Source of the DNA: Collinsella sp.
GTDB taxonomy: Bacteria; Actinomycetota; Coriobacteriia; Coriobacteriales; Coriobacteriaceae
Reading direction: 5' to 3'
DNA: 6,578 nucleotides
NCBI GenBank assembly: GCA_014871665.1
Contig: WGSL01000088.1
Location: forward strand, 1 to 6,578
Part shown: positions 1 to 5,907 of the stretch, one piece after another
Position numbering within the stretch: the first letter of the stretch is position 1
How the letters are laid out: every line of letters starts with the position of its first letter
Made by a program: the position numbers and the translations under genes
Notes under the pieces: generated by a model
The model's database searches: none
What the model was told of the DNA's origin: nothing
The model's input: the letters and a program-made list of their open reading frames with translations, nothing else

Positions 1-183
1 GGCAAAATGGTGCCTCTCGTCGGCGGCGTCGTAGGCGGAGGCATGGACGTGGCTTCCATAAGCATCGTGGCTAAGAACGCCATCAGGATGGTCATGGAGG
101 GCGAGGATCCCGACGATGCCCTGCCCACCGAGGCGGAGGTCGATGGCATCGAGGACATTGAGGTGAAAAGCGACCTGATTTAG
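1..183 (+). CDS. C-terminal end of EcsC-like protein (5' truncated by window)
   Basis: Frame 1 is open from the first base to the TAG at 181-183 and gives 60 residues. It begins GKMVPLVGGVVGGGMDVASI and ends in an acidic tail (EGEDPDDALPTEAEVDGIEDIE). The glycine-rich segment followed by an alanine/valine helix (SIVAKNAIRMV) resembles the C-terminus of EcsC-family proteins, where a GK(M/F)xPxVGGxxGG stretch precedes a final helix. That family assignment is from memory and rests on a short fragment. EcsC proteins were named from the Bacillus ecs locus and their biochemical role is poorly defined. The gene runs rightward and converges on the DUF3800 gene ending at 578. It may be host backbone rather than island cargo, but the window cannot show this. 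Confidence 0.55.
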   Translation, partial: GKMVPLVGGVVGGGMDVASISIVAKNAIRMVMEGEDPDDALPTEAEVDGIEDIEVKSDLI

Positions 184-577
184 TCCTCGCTACACGCCGC
201 CACACCTTGTCGCCTTGCTCGCGCCGTAGAGGCGCGCGCTCACCCCTGGCGGCAGCGTAGTAAGGATACCTGCGCAGCTGCCAAGGGTGCCACTTTGTGC
301 AGGCCCAAGTTGCTATCCGGCAGTGAGATGGCCCGCTCGCCCCCAGCTTGAGAACGGAGGCGCCGTCCTTTCACGGTGCCTCGTTGCGACCAGGTGCGTC
401 GTCTTTGCCATCCGCACCATCTCGGTTAGGAGCGTCGATGGGCCATGAACTCCTTTGCGACCGTTCATGGAAATAGACGGCGACAAGAGGCTGGTTCGCT
501 TCGGGGGTGCGTGGAACCAAAGGCGGCGGTACATCTCGATGAAATCCTGCAACGAGCACGGCGCTTTTGGCGTTTCA
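184..577. other. Non-coding gap with hairpins
   Basis: There is no convincing gene between the EcsC-like stop and the DUF3800 stop. Two leftward open frames (about 371-559 and 313-552) overlap each other and lack a plausible ribosome binding site. The longer one continues in the frame of the DUF3800 gene after its TAA-TGA double stop. A small GC hairpin lies at 220-236 (CGCGCC/GGCGCG, five-base loop) and a stronger one at 357-382. Neither is followed by a clear T-run. The converging genes must terminate here, so the hairpins are candidates for that role. Confidence 0.5.
357..382. repeat. 10-bp inverted repeat between convergent genes
   Basis: GAGGCGCCGT (357-366) and ACGGTGCCTC (373-382) form a 10-bp stem with one mismatch, which is a G-U pair in the + strand RNA. 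The loop is six bases (CCTTTC), and flanking AAC/GTT can extend the stem past a bulged G. It could end transcription of either convergent gene, but there is no good T-tract on either side, so the role is unproven. Confidence 0.45.
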
Positions 578-1249
578 TTAGACGAGCTTCTTGCGCGTCT
601 CCTTAAGAATGCCCTTCTTGAAGTCTGACCACTTTCCGAAGAACTTCTCGTCCGTAGCGGTGGCTGTATGGTCCGCGTACTTGATCGCTGTGAGTTCCAT
701 GGTGCAGATGTAGTCCGTCGCCTGCGAAAGCCGGTACTCGGAGGGCTGTGCGGAGCGGTAGACTACTGCGTCCTTCGACAGCGCGTACTCGATTGCGAGG
801 TGGAGAGACTCGGCGATGGAGTGCTGGCCGTTGTCGTAGTAGACCTTGACCGCGTCGTAGGCCTGCAGCTCCGCGAGGTTGTCGAACAGGAAGTTCACGA
901 TGTCCCTTCGCATCGTCCCCGCGAGCTTGTCGAGCGAGTCGAACTTTTTGGTCGCGTATGCGAAGGTGTGGTACCTCACGGGCATGTGGCGGAAGAAGAC
1001 TCGGAACGAGCCGAGCAGCATCTTGCGCGTCCTTAGGTCGAGTCCGGAGTACAGGTCCTTGCCGTTCATGAGCGGCGACGCATGGAAGGGTATGTCCGGA
1101 AGTCCCTTGGCGCGGAGGGCGTCCTCGTATGCCTTGATCGACTCCGCGATGCTGTCCGATTGGTCGTGCATAACGACGGTAAGCAGGTAGTATCGGTCGG
1201 AGAGGCCGTCGCTTCCCGATTCGTCGACGAAGATGCTGAGTTCTCGCAT
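578..1249 (-). CDS. DUF3800 domain protein (first copy)
   Basis: A 223-residue protein starting MRELSIFVDESG. The FVDESG start (Asp9, Glu10), a HASPLM motif near residue 56, YYDNGQ (Asp139) and SQATDYIC (Asp179) are the hallmark positions of DUF3800 proteins. The three spaced acidic residues suggest a metal-dependent, perhaps RNase H-like, active site; this is inference, as no activity is established to my knowledge. The ATG at 1249 is chosen because AGGAG lies four bases upstream and the DESG motif falls at its usual place near the N-terminus. A longer frame from 1321 would translate through the leader hairpin and is rejected. It is clearly paralogous to the gene at 3669-4349, with roughly half the residues identical by eye. 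It has its own promoter and leader hairpin. No HEPN partner follows it; downstream is only the gene-poor gap. Confidence 0.9.
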   Translation of the reverse strand: MRELSIFVDESGSDGLSDRYYLLTVVMHDQSDSIAESIKAYEDALRAKGLPDIPFHASPLMNGKDLYSGLDLRTRKMLLGSFRVFFRHMPVRYHTFAYATKKFDSLDKLAGTMRRDIVNFLFDNLAELQAYDAVKVYYDNGQHSIAESLHLAIEYALSKDAVVYRSAQPSEYRLSQATDYICTMELTAIKYADHTATATDEKFFGKWSDFKKGILKETRKKLV

Positions 1250-1271
1250 TGCTCTCCTGAATAAGAAAAAA

Positions 1272-1292
1272 GCCGGGGAAAACGTCCCCGGC
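1272..1292 (-). terminator. Leader terminator-like hairpin of first DUF3800 gene
   Basis: On the minus strand GCCGGGGA and TCCCCGGC form an 8-bp stem around a short loop, followed at once by six T (1271-1266) and CTTATT, then the AGGAG site and the start codon at 1249. It has the form of a rho-independent terminator but lies between a promoter (1326-1354) and the gene it precedes, so it should act as an attenuator or as the 3' end of a short leader RNA. A small stem with a GCAA tetraloop can form just upstream at about 1303-1318. The second DUF3800 gene has the same arrangement at 3621-3648. Conserved RNA motifs upstream of DUF3800 genes have been reported; that this belongs to one of them is inference. 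Confidence 0.75.
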
Positions 1293-1325
1293 ACTTGGAA
1301 GCCTTCCTTGCGGAAAACCAATTAT

Positions 1326-1354
1326 TTTATATCATGGGCTGCGCGGAAATTCAA
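1326..1354 (-). promoter_or_regulatory. Sigma-70-type promoter of first DUF3800 gene
   Basis: On the minus strand TTGAAT (1354-1349) is followed by 17 bases and TATAAA (1331-1326). This predicts a transcript start near 1319 and a leader of about 70 nt before the ATG at 1249. The second DUF3800 gene has TTGAAG-17-TATAAA at a nearly identical distance from its hairpin, which supports both. Confidence 0.7.
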
Positions 1355-1412
1355 GGGAGCTCGAAGCGTTTCCGGTCGTCAGCGGAATCTCAAGGCCCGT
1401 TCGCCAACTCAT

Positions 1413-1514
1413 GCGCAAGCCACCTGAGACTACTCACTTTGCTCACCGATGGCGAAGAGTCGCGACCTGGGGTTTTGCAAATGGTGCGCAAACCACCCGC
1501 GTTGACTCACTTGC
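1413..1514 (+). repeat. Pair of ~29-base direct repeats
   Basis: GCGCAAGCCACCTGAGACTA (from 1413) and GCGCAAACCACCCGCGTTGA (from 1486) begin two imperfect copies that both continue CTCACTT-GC. The copies are 73 bases apart. They are the two leftmost members of the AARCCACCTGCGA family that recurs at 1956, 2001, 6099, 6158 and 6324. Confidence 0.55.
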
Positions 1515-1612
1515 GATTGCGGCTGGCGGCTTGCGGGCTAAAGGGCGGTTGAGTTTCAAAACGGGCGTTTTCGGCGCTATCGAGCCTTTGAAGACGGCCC
1601 ATCGTGCCCTAT

Positions 1613-1681
1613 GGGACAAAAACAAAAACTCAACCCACTGAGTTTGAAAAAATTTTTTGAAGTTGTCCCGACTTTTGTCCC
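1613..1681. repeat. Nested AT-rich inverted repeats
   Basis: GGGACAAAA (1613-1621) pairs perfectly with TTTTGTCCC (1673-1681). Inside, AAACTCA (1626-1632) pairs with TGAGTTT (1639-1645) around a six-base loop. A6T6 at 1647-1658 sits between them and should be intrinsically bent. A second TTGTCCC at 1663-1669 can replace the outer right arm. This could be a protein-binding region or a weak bidirectional terminator. Confidence 0.4.
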
Positions 1682-1831
1682 CGAAGCCGATGAAACACGA
1701 CACGGCGTTACCTGACGGCACTCGGCTCGAGGCGACACCAAAAACTGGGCGCAACTGGAATGACGGGATGGCAGAACTGAAGCCACCGAGTGGGAGTAAG
1801 GCCGTAGTGGTTTACAGGTTGTGAAAAATGG

Positions 1832-1979
1832 CCTCTAACCTGCGGTTTTACGAAATTTGAACCGACTGAAGAATCGGCCCGTGACAAAGATTTGAGCGAT
1901 TTTACGGCTTCAAATCGGCATCACGGGCCGTTTTTGTGACTTCACGTTATTCTGAAAACCACCTTTGACCTGCGGTTTT
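1832..1979 (+). repeat. 18-base direct repeats flanking a large hairpin
   Basis: CCTCTAACCTGCGGTTTT (1832-1849) and CCTTTGACCTGCGGTTTT (1962-1979) match at 16 of 18 positions. They sit 130 bases apart on either side of the 1875-1930 hairpin. Both differences are transitions. They might be binding sites for the recombinase or a regulator; no function is shown. Confidence 0.5.
1875..1935 (+). terminator. Large composite hairpin with T-tail
   Basis: CGGCCCGTGA (1875-1884) pairs perfectly with TCACGGGCCG (1921-1930). After a symmetric 4x4 internal loop (CAAA/GGCA), GATTTGA (1889-1895) pairs perfectly with TCAAATC (1910-1916) around a 14-base loop. TTTTT follows at 1931-1935. Read rightward this is a strong rho-independent terminator or the 3' end of a structured RNA. 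No rightward gene precedes it within the window since 183, so what it would terminate is unclear. Confidence 0.6.
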
Positions 1980-2008
1980 GTATTTACTCAACTAAGGTGC
2001 AAGCCACC

Positions 2009-2035
2009 TGCGACTATTCGCCGCGAATAGTTGCA
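2009..2035. repeat. Near-perfect 13-bp palindrome
   Basis: TGCGACTATTCGC (2009-2021) and GCGAATAGTTGCA (2023-2035) are inverted repeats with one mismatch and a one-base centre. The left arm begins inside a copy of the AAGCCACCTGCGA repeat. It lies 77 bases beyond the stop of the ribbon-helix-helix gene. It could be a dimeric-protein operator or help end the leftward integrase unit, though no T-run follows on the minus strand. Confidence 0.5.
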
Positions 2036-2111
2036 AAGAGGGTCGAAAGCATCATCGATATATGCTGATCTTTGCCATACTCGCAGGTCAGCCCTTGAAG
2101 TCGCTATGAAG

Positions 2112-2477
2112 TCACCTCGAGCGCTCCCATGATGCGATTTCCGCGTCCATGTCGCGCATTGCACCACCTCCAAAACCTGTTAAGAATTCCGACAAGGTGA
2201 GCAAAGACCATGCGAAACTTTCGTCGAACGCTCTGCCCTCGCGCCTCGCGCAGAGCAACTCTTCGTAGATCTCCTGAGCATATTCCAGCAGCTTCTTCAC
2301 CACCCTCGAGCTCGGGAAAACGACGACGCTCTCATCGAGCATCCGCGCCTCCATGTAGTCCTGCTTGCTCAGTCCCGAGAGCCCGCTGAGCACGTCGATC
2401 CTGGCAAAAGCCTCCTCGTCGACCCTGAACGCCACGGTTCTCATGCGCTTTCTGCCCTTTCTTGACATCGCGTCCAT
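2112..2477 (-). CDS. Ribbon-helix-helix DNA-binding protein, integrase-linked
   Basis: A 121-residue protein. After a basic start (MSRKGRKRM), residues about 12-46 read TVAFRVDEEAFARIDVLSG and continue LSGLSKQDYMEARML. This is a short beta strand followed by two helices, as in Arc/MetJ/CopG-type and MobC-like ribbon-helix-helix proteins; the strand (RTVAFRV) would dimerise and contact DNA. The remaining two thirds is helical and not recognised. The ATG at 2477 follows the integrase TAG with no gap (TAGATG), so the two are surely cotranscribed and probably translationally coupled. A second ATG three codons on (2468) is an alternative start. Small DNA-binding proteins next to integrases are often directionality factors or regulators of excision; that role is inferred from position only. 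Confidence 0.75.
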   Translation of the reverse strand: MDAMSRKGRKRMRTVAFRVDEEAFARIDVLSGLSGLSKQDYMEARMLDESVVVFPSSRVVKKLLEYAQEIYEELLCARREGRAFDESFAWSLLTLSEFLTGFGGGAMRDMDAEIASWERSR

Positions 2478-3553
2478 CTACAGCCCCCTGTCCAAGGCCA
2501 TGGCAATCCTGGAGTCTGCATTGGAGTAGGGGTGCATGTACCTATGCGTTATCTCCTGCCCCGAATGCCCGAGTCTCGCCGCGATTGCCGGGACGCTGAA
2601 CCCCTTTTCGATGAGCATCGAAGCATGGCTGTGCCTCAGGTCGTGGACGCGGATTCGCTGAAGGCCCGCATCTCTTGCTCCGCGCGCCAGGGCTTTTCCC
2701 AGAGTGCTCGCGGTCACCTTCGGCAGGACTCTATCAGCAGGGTTCGACCCCTTGTTCCATGAGAGGTAGTCCCCGATTTCGTCCACGAGGAAGCCGGGCA
2801 TGGTCACGATGCGGTTCGATTGCCTCGTCTTCGGCGGGCCGACCACGTCCCTTCCGCCTATCCTGGACAGGCTCTTGGTGATCCTCACGGTGCCCCCTTG
2901 TCCAGATCGAAGTCCTCGTAGGTGAGCGCCAGCATCTCGCCCCTGCGCAGCCCGCACCAGAACAGCAGCTCGAATGCAAGGTGCAGGTGAGGGCGCTCTG
3001 CCATCTGCTCCGAAAACCTCAGATACTCTTCGGCCGTCCAGATTGATCTTGCACCGGTTTCGTGACCCTCCAGCGCCCCTACAGCATACACCGGGTTTCC
3101 CATAGCAAGGGCGTGGTACCTGATCATGTGGTTGAACATCGCAGACAGTTGGGAGGAGAGCGCGTTCAGATACGTCGTCGAGTAGGGCTTTCCGGCCCTT
3201 GTCCGCAATGACATGAGCCACGTTCCCCACTCCATCACCGCCAGCGTGCTGACGTCGCATAATGCAACCCCCTTGAAGAACGGGATGATACGCTGGTCGA
3301 ACATGCAGCGTTTTCCCTGGGCCGTTCCCGGCCTGAGCCTGGGGGCAACCTCCTCGAGATAGAGCTCGCAGGCGTCCTCGAATGGCATCGACGCCACGCC
3401 TGCCATACGGCCCTTGAACGACTTTTCCCACGCCAGCGCCTCGCGCCTCGTGGGAAATCCCCTCCTCATCTTCTTTTTGCTTTCGCCCCGCCAGTCTTTG
3501 TACCTGAGGCTCACGTACCAGGTTCCCCTCTTCTCGTCCCTGTAAGCACCCAT
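2478..3553 (-). pseudogene. Tyrosine recombinase (integrase), frameshifted
   Basis: Two overlapping frames together make a full phage/ICE-type tyrosine recombinase of about 358 residues. The first frame gives an Arm-type beta-sheet domain (MGAYRDEKRGTWYVSLRYKD), a SAM-like core-binding domain (about residues 60-150) and the start of the catalytic domain with CGLRRGE (Arg203). It then stops at TGA (2885) after EDFDLDKGAP. The second frame continues with VRITKS, a PKTRQSNR segment, HDLRHSHAS (His304, Arg307), LGH (His330) and HRYMHP (nucleophile Tyr339). All catalytic residues are present. The frames join at a run of five G on the coding strand (2893-2897); one more G restores the reading frame. 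This may be a homopolymer sequencing error, a real inactivating deletion, or -1 slippage. The ATG at 3553 has AAAGGAG five bases upstream; an extension to 3688 would cross the opposite gene's leader and is rejected. The ribbon-helix-helix gene abuts its stop. Confidence 0.85.
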
Positions 3554-3558
3554 GAGAT

Positions 3559-3565
3559 CTCCTTT
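3559..3565 (-). promoter_or_regulatory. Ribosome binding site fixing the integrase start
   Basis: Minus-strand AAAGGAG is five bases before the ATG at 3553-3551. This decides for the start at 3553 over the upstream in-frame ATG at 3688, which has no such site. Confidence 0.8.
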
Positions 3566-3566
3566 C

Positions 3567-3595
3567 TTGAAGCACCTCTCTATTCGTGGTATAAA
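3567..3595 (+). promoter_or_regulatory. Sigma-70-type promoter of second DUF3800 gene
   Basis: TTGAAG (3567-3572), 17 bases, TATAAA (3590-3595), predicting a start near 3602. It overlaps the region just upstream of the divergent integrase, so rightward and leftward expression could interfere. It has the same boxes and spacing as the promoter of the first DUF3800 gene. I could not identify a convincing promoter for the integrase here. Confidence 0.7.
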
Positions 3596-3620
3596 TTCAT
3601 CGGAGGCAATTGCTTCTACC

Positions 3621-3648
3621 AAGTGGCCGGGGGTGTCCCCCGGCACTT
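3621..3648 (+). terminator. Leader terminator-like hairpin of second DUF3800 gene
   Basis: AAGTG-CCGGGGG (with G3626 bulged) pairs with CCCCCGG-CACTT, a 12-bp stem with a three-base loop, followed by TTCGTTTT and then AGGAGG. A small stem GGAGGC/GCTTCT with an AATT loop can form just upstream (3602-3617). The hairpin starts about 30 bases after the -10 box, against about 33 in the other copy. The stretch GCTTC..CCAAGTG leading into the GC stem is also shared with the other leader. It looks like an attenuator, or like the terminator that separates an RNA antitoxin from its toxin gene. Confidence 0.75.
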
Positions 3649-3656
3649 TTCGTTTT

Positions 3657-3662
3657 AGGAGG
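3657..3662 (+). promoter_or_regulatory. Ribosome binding site pointing to an ATA start
   Basis: A perfect AGGAGG is followed by TTTCCC and then the in-frame ATA at 3669-3671. No ATG, GTG or TTG lies in frame at a workable distance. This site is the main evidence for the unusual start codon of the second DUF3800 gene. Confidence 0.75.
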
Positions 3663-3668
3663 TTTCCC

Positions 3669-4349
3669 ATAGGCAGGGAGCTGAGCATATTCGTTGATGA
3701 GTCGGGCAGCCAGAGCGGCCACTCGGCCTACTGCATCGTGTCCCTGGTCTTCCATGAGCAGGACGAGGCGCTCGACGGATACATCTCGTCCATGGAGGAG
3801 GACCTCGCGAGGAAAGGGTTGCCCAACCTCCCATTCCACGCGTCTCCCTTGATGTACGGCAAGGAGCCCTACAGGGGCTTTGAGATGGACACCAGAAAGA
3901 AGATTCTCGCCAGCTTCGAAGCCTTCTGCCGCCGTGCTCCGTTCCGATGCAAGTCGTTCGCATACAAGAGGAGCGAGGTTATGGAGCCCGAGCTCTTCAC
4001 CGCCCGGTTCAAGCGCGACCTCGTCGTCTTCCTAACCGACAATCTGGAGTACTTCCAGGCCTTCGACCGCGTGAAGATCTACTACGACAACGGCCAGCAG
4101 ATGGTGACGGCCGCCCTTCACAGCGCGTTGGACTTCATCCTCTCCAAAGAGGCCGTTCTGTATCGGATGGCCAACGCCAGGGAGTACAGGCTCTCCCAGG
4201 TCGCTGACTGCATCTGCACCCTGGAGCTCACCGACATCAAGTTCCAGAGGAACGAACTTACCGAGACGGACGCGAAAGTGTTCGGCACCAATTACGCGGC
4301 ATTCAAGAAGAACCATCTGAAGCATATCCAGAAGAAGGAGATGCGCTAA
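3669..4349 (+). CDS. DUF3800 domain protein (second copy, probable ATA start)
   Basis: A 226-residue protein from the ATA at 3669: (I/M)GRELSIFVDESGS, with HASPLM, YYDNGQ (Asp140) and SQVADCIC (Asp180). These match the first copy motif for motif, including Asp10-Glu11. Function of the family is unknown; the conserved acids suggest a metal-dependent nucleic-acid enzyme (inference). Start choice: AGGAGG lies six bases before ATA, and alignment with the first copy puts its ATG at this codon apart from one extra Gly. The open frame reaches back to an ATG at 3552, but that would translate the promoter and the leader hairpin, and the ATG overlaps the integrase start. GTG 3633 lies at the hairpin loop without a ribosome binding site. 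Automated calls may show one of those longer forms. The gene is followed after 51 bases by the HEPN gene, probably in one operon. Confidence 0.88.
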   Translation: MGRELSIFVDESGSQSGHSAYCIVSLVFHEQDEALDGYISSMEEDLARKGLPNLPFHASPLMYGKEPYRGFEMDTRKKILASFEAFCRRAPFRCKSFAYKRSEVMEPELFTARFKRDLVVFLTDNLEYFQAFDRVKIYYDNGQQMVTAALHSALDFILSKEAVLYRMANAREYRLSQVADCICTLELTDIKFQRNELTETDAKVFGTNYAAFKKNHLKHIQKKEMR

Positions 4350-4388
4350 GGTATTCCACCGATTAAGCCGCTACAAATGCGGTAAGCA

Positions 4389-4394
4389 AAGGAG
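4389..4394 (+). promoter_or_regulatory. Ribosome binding site for TTG start of HEPN gene
   Basis: AAGGAG followed by six bases (TTCCGC) and TTG at 4401. The spacing is ideal and supports the TTG start. The 51-base gap after the DUF3800 stop shows only a small CCGC/GCGG hairpin (4368-4382) and no clear terminator or promoter, consistent with cotranscription. Confidence 0.7.
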
Positions 4395-4400
4395 TTCCGC

Positions 4401-5858
4401 TTGAACGAGAAGATTTTTGCCCCGGCATTATGGAGTCTTAATCCGAATTCCAACTTCGAAGATGACGCTGTCTCAGGACAGTTGAGCTTCGACGGCAAGA
4501 GTTACCTCGAACTAGATATCCCGACTGGCGTTTTGCTCGACTGGCCAAAGATTCCAACTAAAGACGGCTACATGCAATGTCACACTGTCGAAGGATTGCA
4601 TACGGACTGCGTTTACGGGTTCTCCCAAACGGGAGAATACTATATATTGCGCGACGTATCCTCCCCTGGGCCAAGCTTTGCTGCTCCAGGCTTTCAAAAG
4701 CAGTCCCTGTCAGGCGCATCGATTTTTATCTCGAGGCAGAGGGTCGAAGCAGATCCAACGGCCGAGTCGATCTCAATAAAGATTCCCGGTCTTAGAGAGT
4801 GGATTGGAACAGTGCCGTTTACCGTCACATCCAAGCTCGGGGGAAATAGGCTTACCGAGCTCACCTTCAATTTCGATATCGATGAAGTCGAAAACGTGGC
4901 TCTGTACGAAAATGACGAGCTCGAGATTTACGTGTCATTCTCTTTCTTGCGCGACGGCGGACGAATCCCCTCATACGAATTCTCTTTTAAATCCAACTGT
5001 AAGCTGAACTTCAGATACAAACAGCCGAGTCTGGGCTTCGATAGGGCAATGGAACTGCACGTGTTTCCAGTTGTTGATTTTCTCGCGTTCTGCATGGGCT
5101 TTCGGTATACGATATCTTCAATCGAGTTCAAAACAATTGAGGGAGTATGCGCGGAATACCTTGCGCCACTTGTCGGCCTCGCGGGCGTCCCCACAAATGC
5201 CCAACTTGACAGAATTCCACTTTCCTATAAACGAATCGAAAATAAGATAAACGAGATGATTTCTCGATGGATTGGCTTTGACGAGTATGCGCGAAACAGT
5301 TCAGCACTCGTCACGTCTCTAATGAACGACTGGAAAATGCCTTTGGATATGCTGTTTCTCGCGTCTGCGCAAGCGTTTGAAGCAGCATCAAGGTCAGGGG
5401 CAAACGAGCAGGAAATCTCAGACGAAGAGTTGCAAGAGAAGCTTTCTGCGATCAAATCTTCCAATATGAACTCAAAGCTAAGGAAATGGGTCATCTATAA
5501 GCTGAGGGATGCGAAATGGAAATCCGCCAACTCTCTGGCTGATGACCTTGTTGGTAGGCTGGGCGACTATGCCACCTTTGTGGTTCCCGATGTTTCGAAA
5601 TACCTGAAAGAGCATCGTGCTCATCGAGACGCATATACGCACAGAAGAACCATCAAAGATGACCAGCGATTGTCCAATGCCGATCTATTTACTCACACAG
5701 AGGCAACTCAAATGCTGGCATATGGTTCAATCGCGCTATTCCTCGGGATGGAGCCCGAGGACTTAATTAATGCCGTCAAAGAATCCAGATATCGCTGGAA
5801 TAGCATCTATAGGGCAAATCTTCTGTATACGATCGCCAGCAACGATGATGTCTTGTAG
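4401..5858 (+). CDS. ApeA-like HEPN abortive-infection protein
   Basis: A 485-residue protein starting at TTG. The N-terminal part (about 1-300) is beta-rich, with an early GQLSFDGKSYLELDI segment and FDRAMELHVFPVVDFLAFCMG near residues 214-234, resembling the N-terminal domain of ApeA-type proteins. The C-terminal part (about 310-470) is helical and carries HRDAYTH with Arg409 and His414, the Rx4H catalytic motif of HEPN ribonucleases. ApeA proteins are known as single-gene anti-phage systems thought to act by HEPN RNA cleavage and abortive infection; applying this here is by resemblance. The gene is visibly more A+T-rich than the integrase and DUF3800 genes, a sign of separate acquisition. 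Its place directly behind the DUF3800 gene suggests a joint unit. Alternative: a HEPN protein of another uncharacterised group. Confidence 0.8.
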   Translation: MNEKIFAPALWSLNPNSNFEDDAVSGQLSFDGKSYLELDIPTGVLLDWPKIPTKDGYMQCHTVEGLHTDCVYGFSQTGEYYILRDVSSPGPSFAAPGFQKQSLSGASIFISRQRVEADPTAESISIKIPGLREWIGTVPFTVTSKLGGNRLTELTFNFDIDEVENVALYENDELEIYVSFSFLRDGGRIPSYEFSFKSNCKLNFRYKQPSLGFDRAMELHVFPVVDFLAFCMGFRYTISSIEFKTIEGVCAEYLAPLVGLAGVPTNAQLDRIPLSYKRIENKINEMISRWIGFDEYARNSSALVTSLMNDWKMPLDMLFLASAQAFEAASRSGANEQEISDEELQEKLSAIKSSNMNSKLRKWVIYKLRDAKWKSANSLADDLVGRLGDYATFVVPDVSKYLKEHRAHRDAYTHRRTIKDDQRLSNADLFTHTEATQMLAYGSIALFLGMEPEDLINAVKESRYRWNSIYRANLLYTIASNDDVL

Positions 5859-5907
5859 CCCACAATCAAGATTCAGCATACACGCGCTAGTAGATGGGGA
5901 TTTTTCA

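Larger units (their letters stand above)
1355..2111. other. Long non-coding block rich in repeats and inverted repeats
   Basis: About 750 bases carry only short, overlapping open frames with no ribosome binding site or family resemblance. The block holds four copies of the AARCCACCTGCGA-type repeat (1417, 1490, 1956, 2001), an 18-base direct repeat (1832 and 1962), a large composite hairpin with a T-tail (1875-1935), an AT-rich inverted repeat (1613-1681) and a near-perfect palindrome (2009-2035). This density suggests protein-binding or recombination sites, or a structured RNA, rather than lost coding sequence. Confidence 0.6.

Noticed and set aside
313..559. Two leftward short frames after the first DUF3800 gene
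   Set aside because: They overlap each other, have no ribosome binding site and no recognisable family; one is only the DUF3800 frame continued past two stop codons.
1250..1321. N-terminal extension of the first DUF3800 gene to 1321
   Set aside because: It runs through the leader hairpin; the ATG at 1249 has a good ribosome binding site and fits the family N-terminus.
3552..3668. N-terminal extension of the second DUF3800 gene to the ATG at 3552
   Set aside because: It would translate the promoter and the terminator hairpin, has no matching sequence in the paralogue, and its ATG overlaps the well-supported integrase start codon.
3554..3688. Integrase start at 3688
   Set aside because: It crosses the leader of the divergent gene, while the ATG at 3553 has AAAGGAG at good spacing and begins the Arm domain properly.
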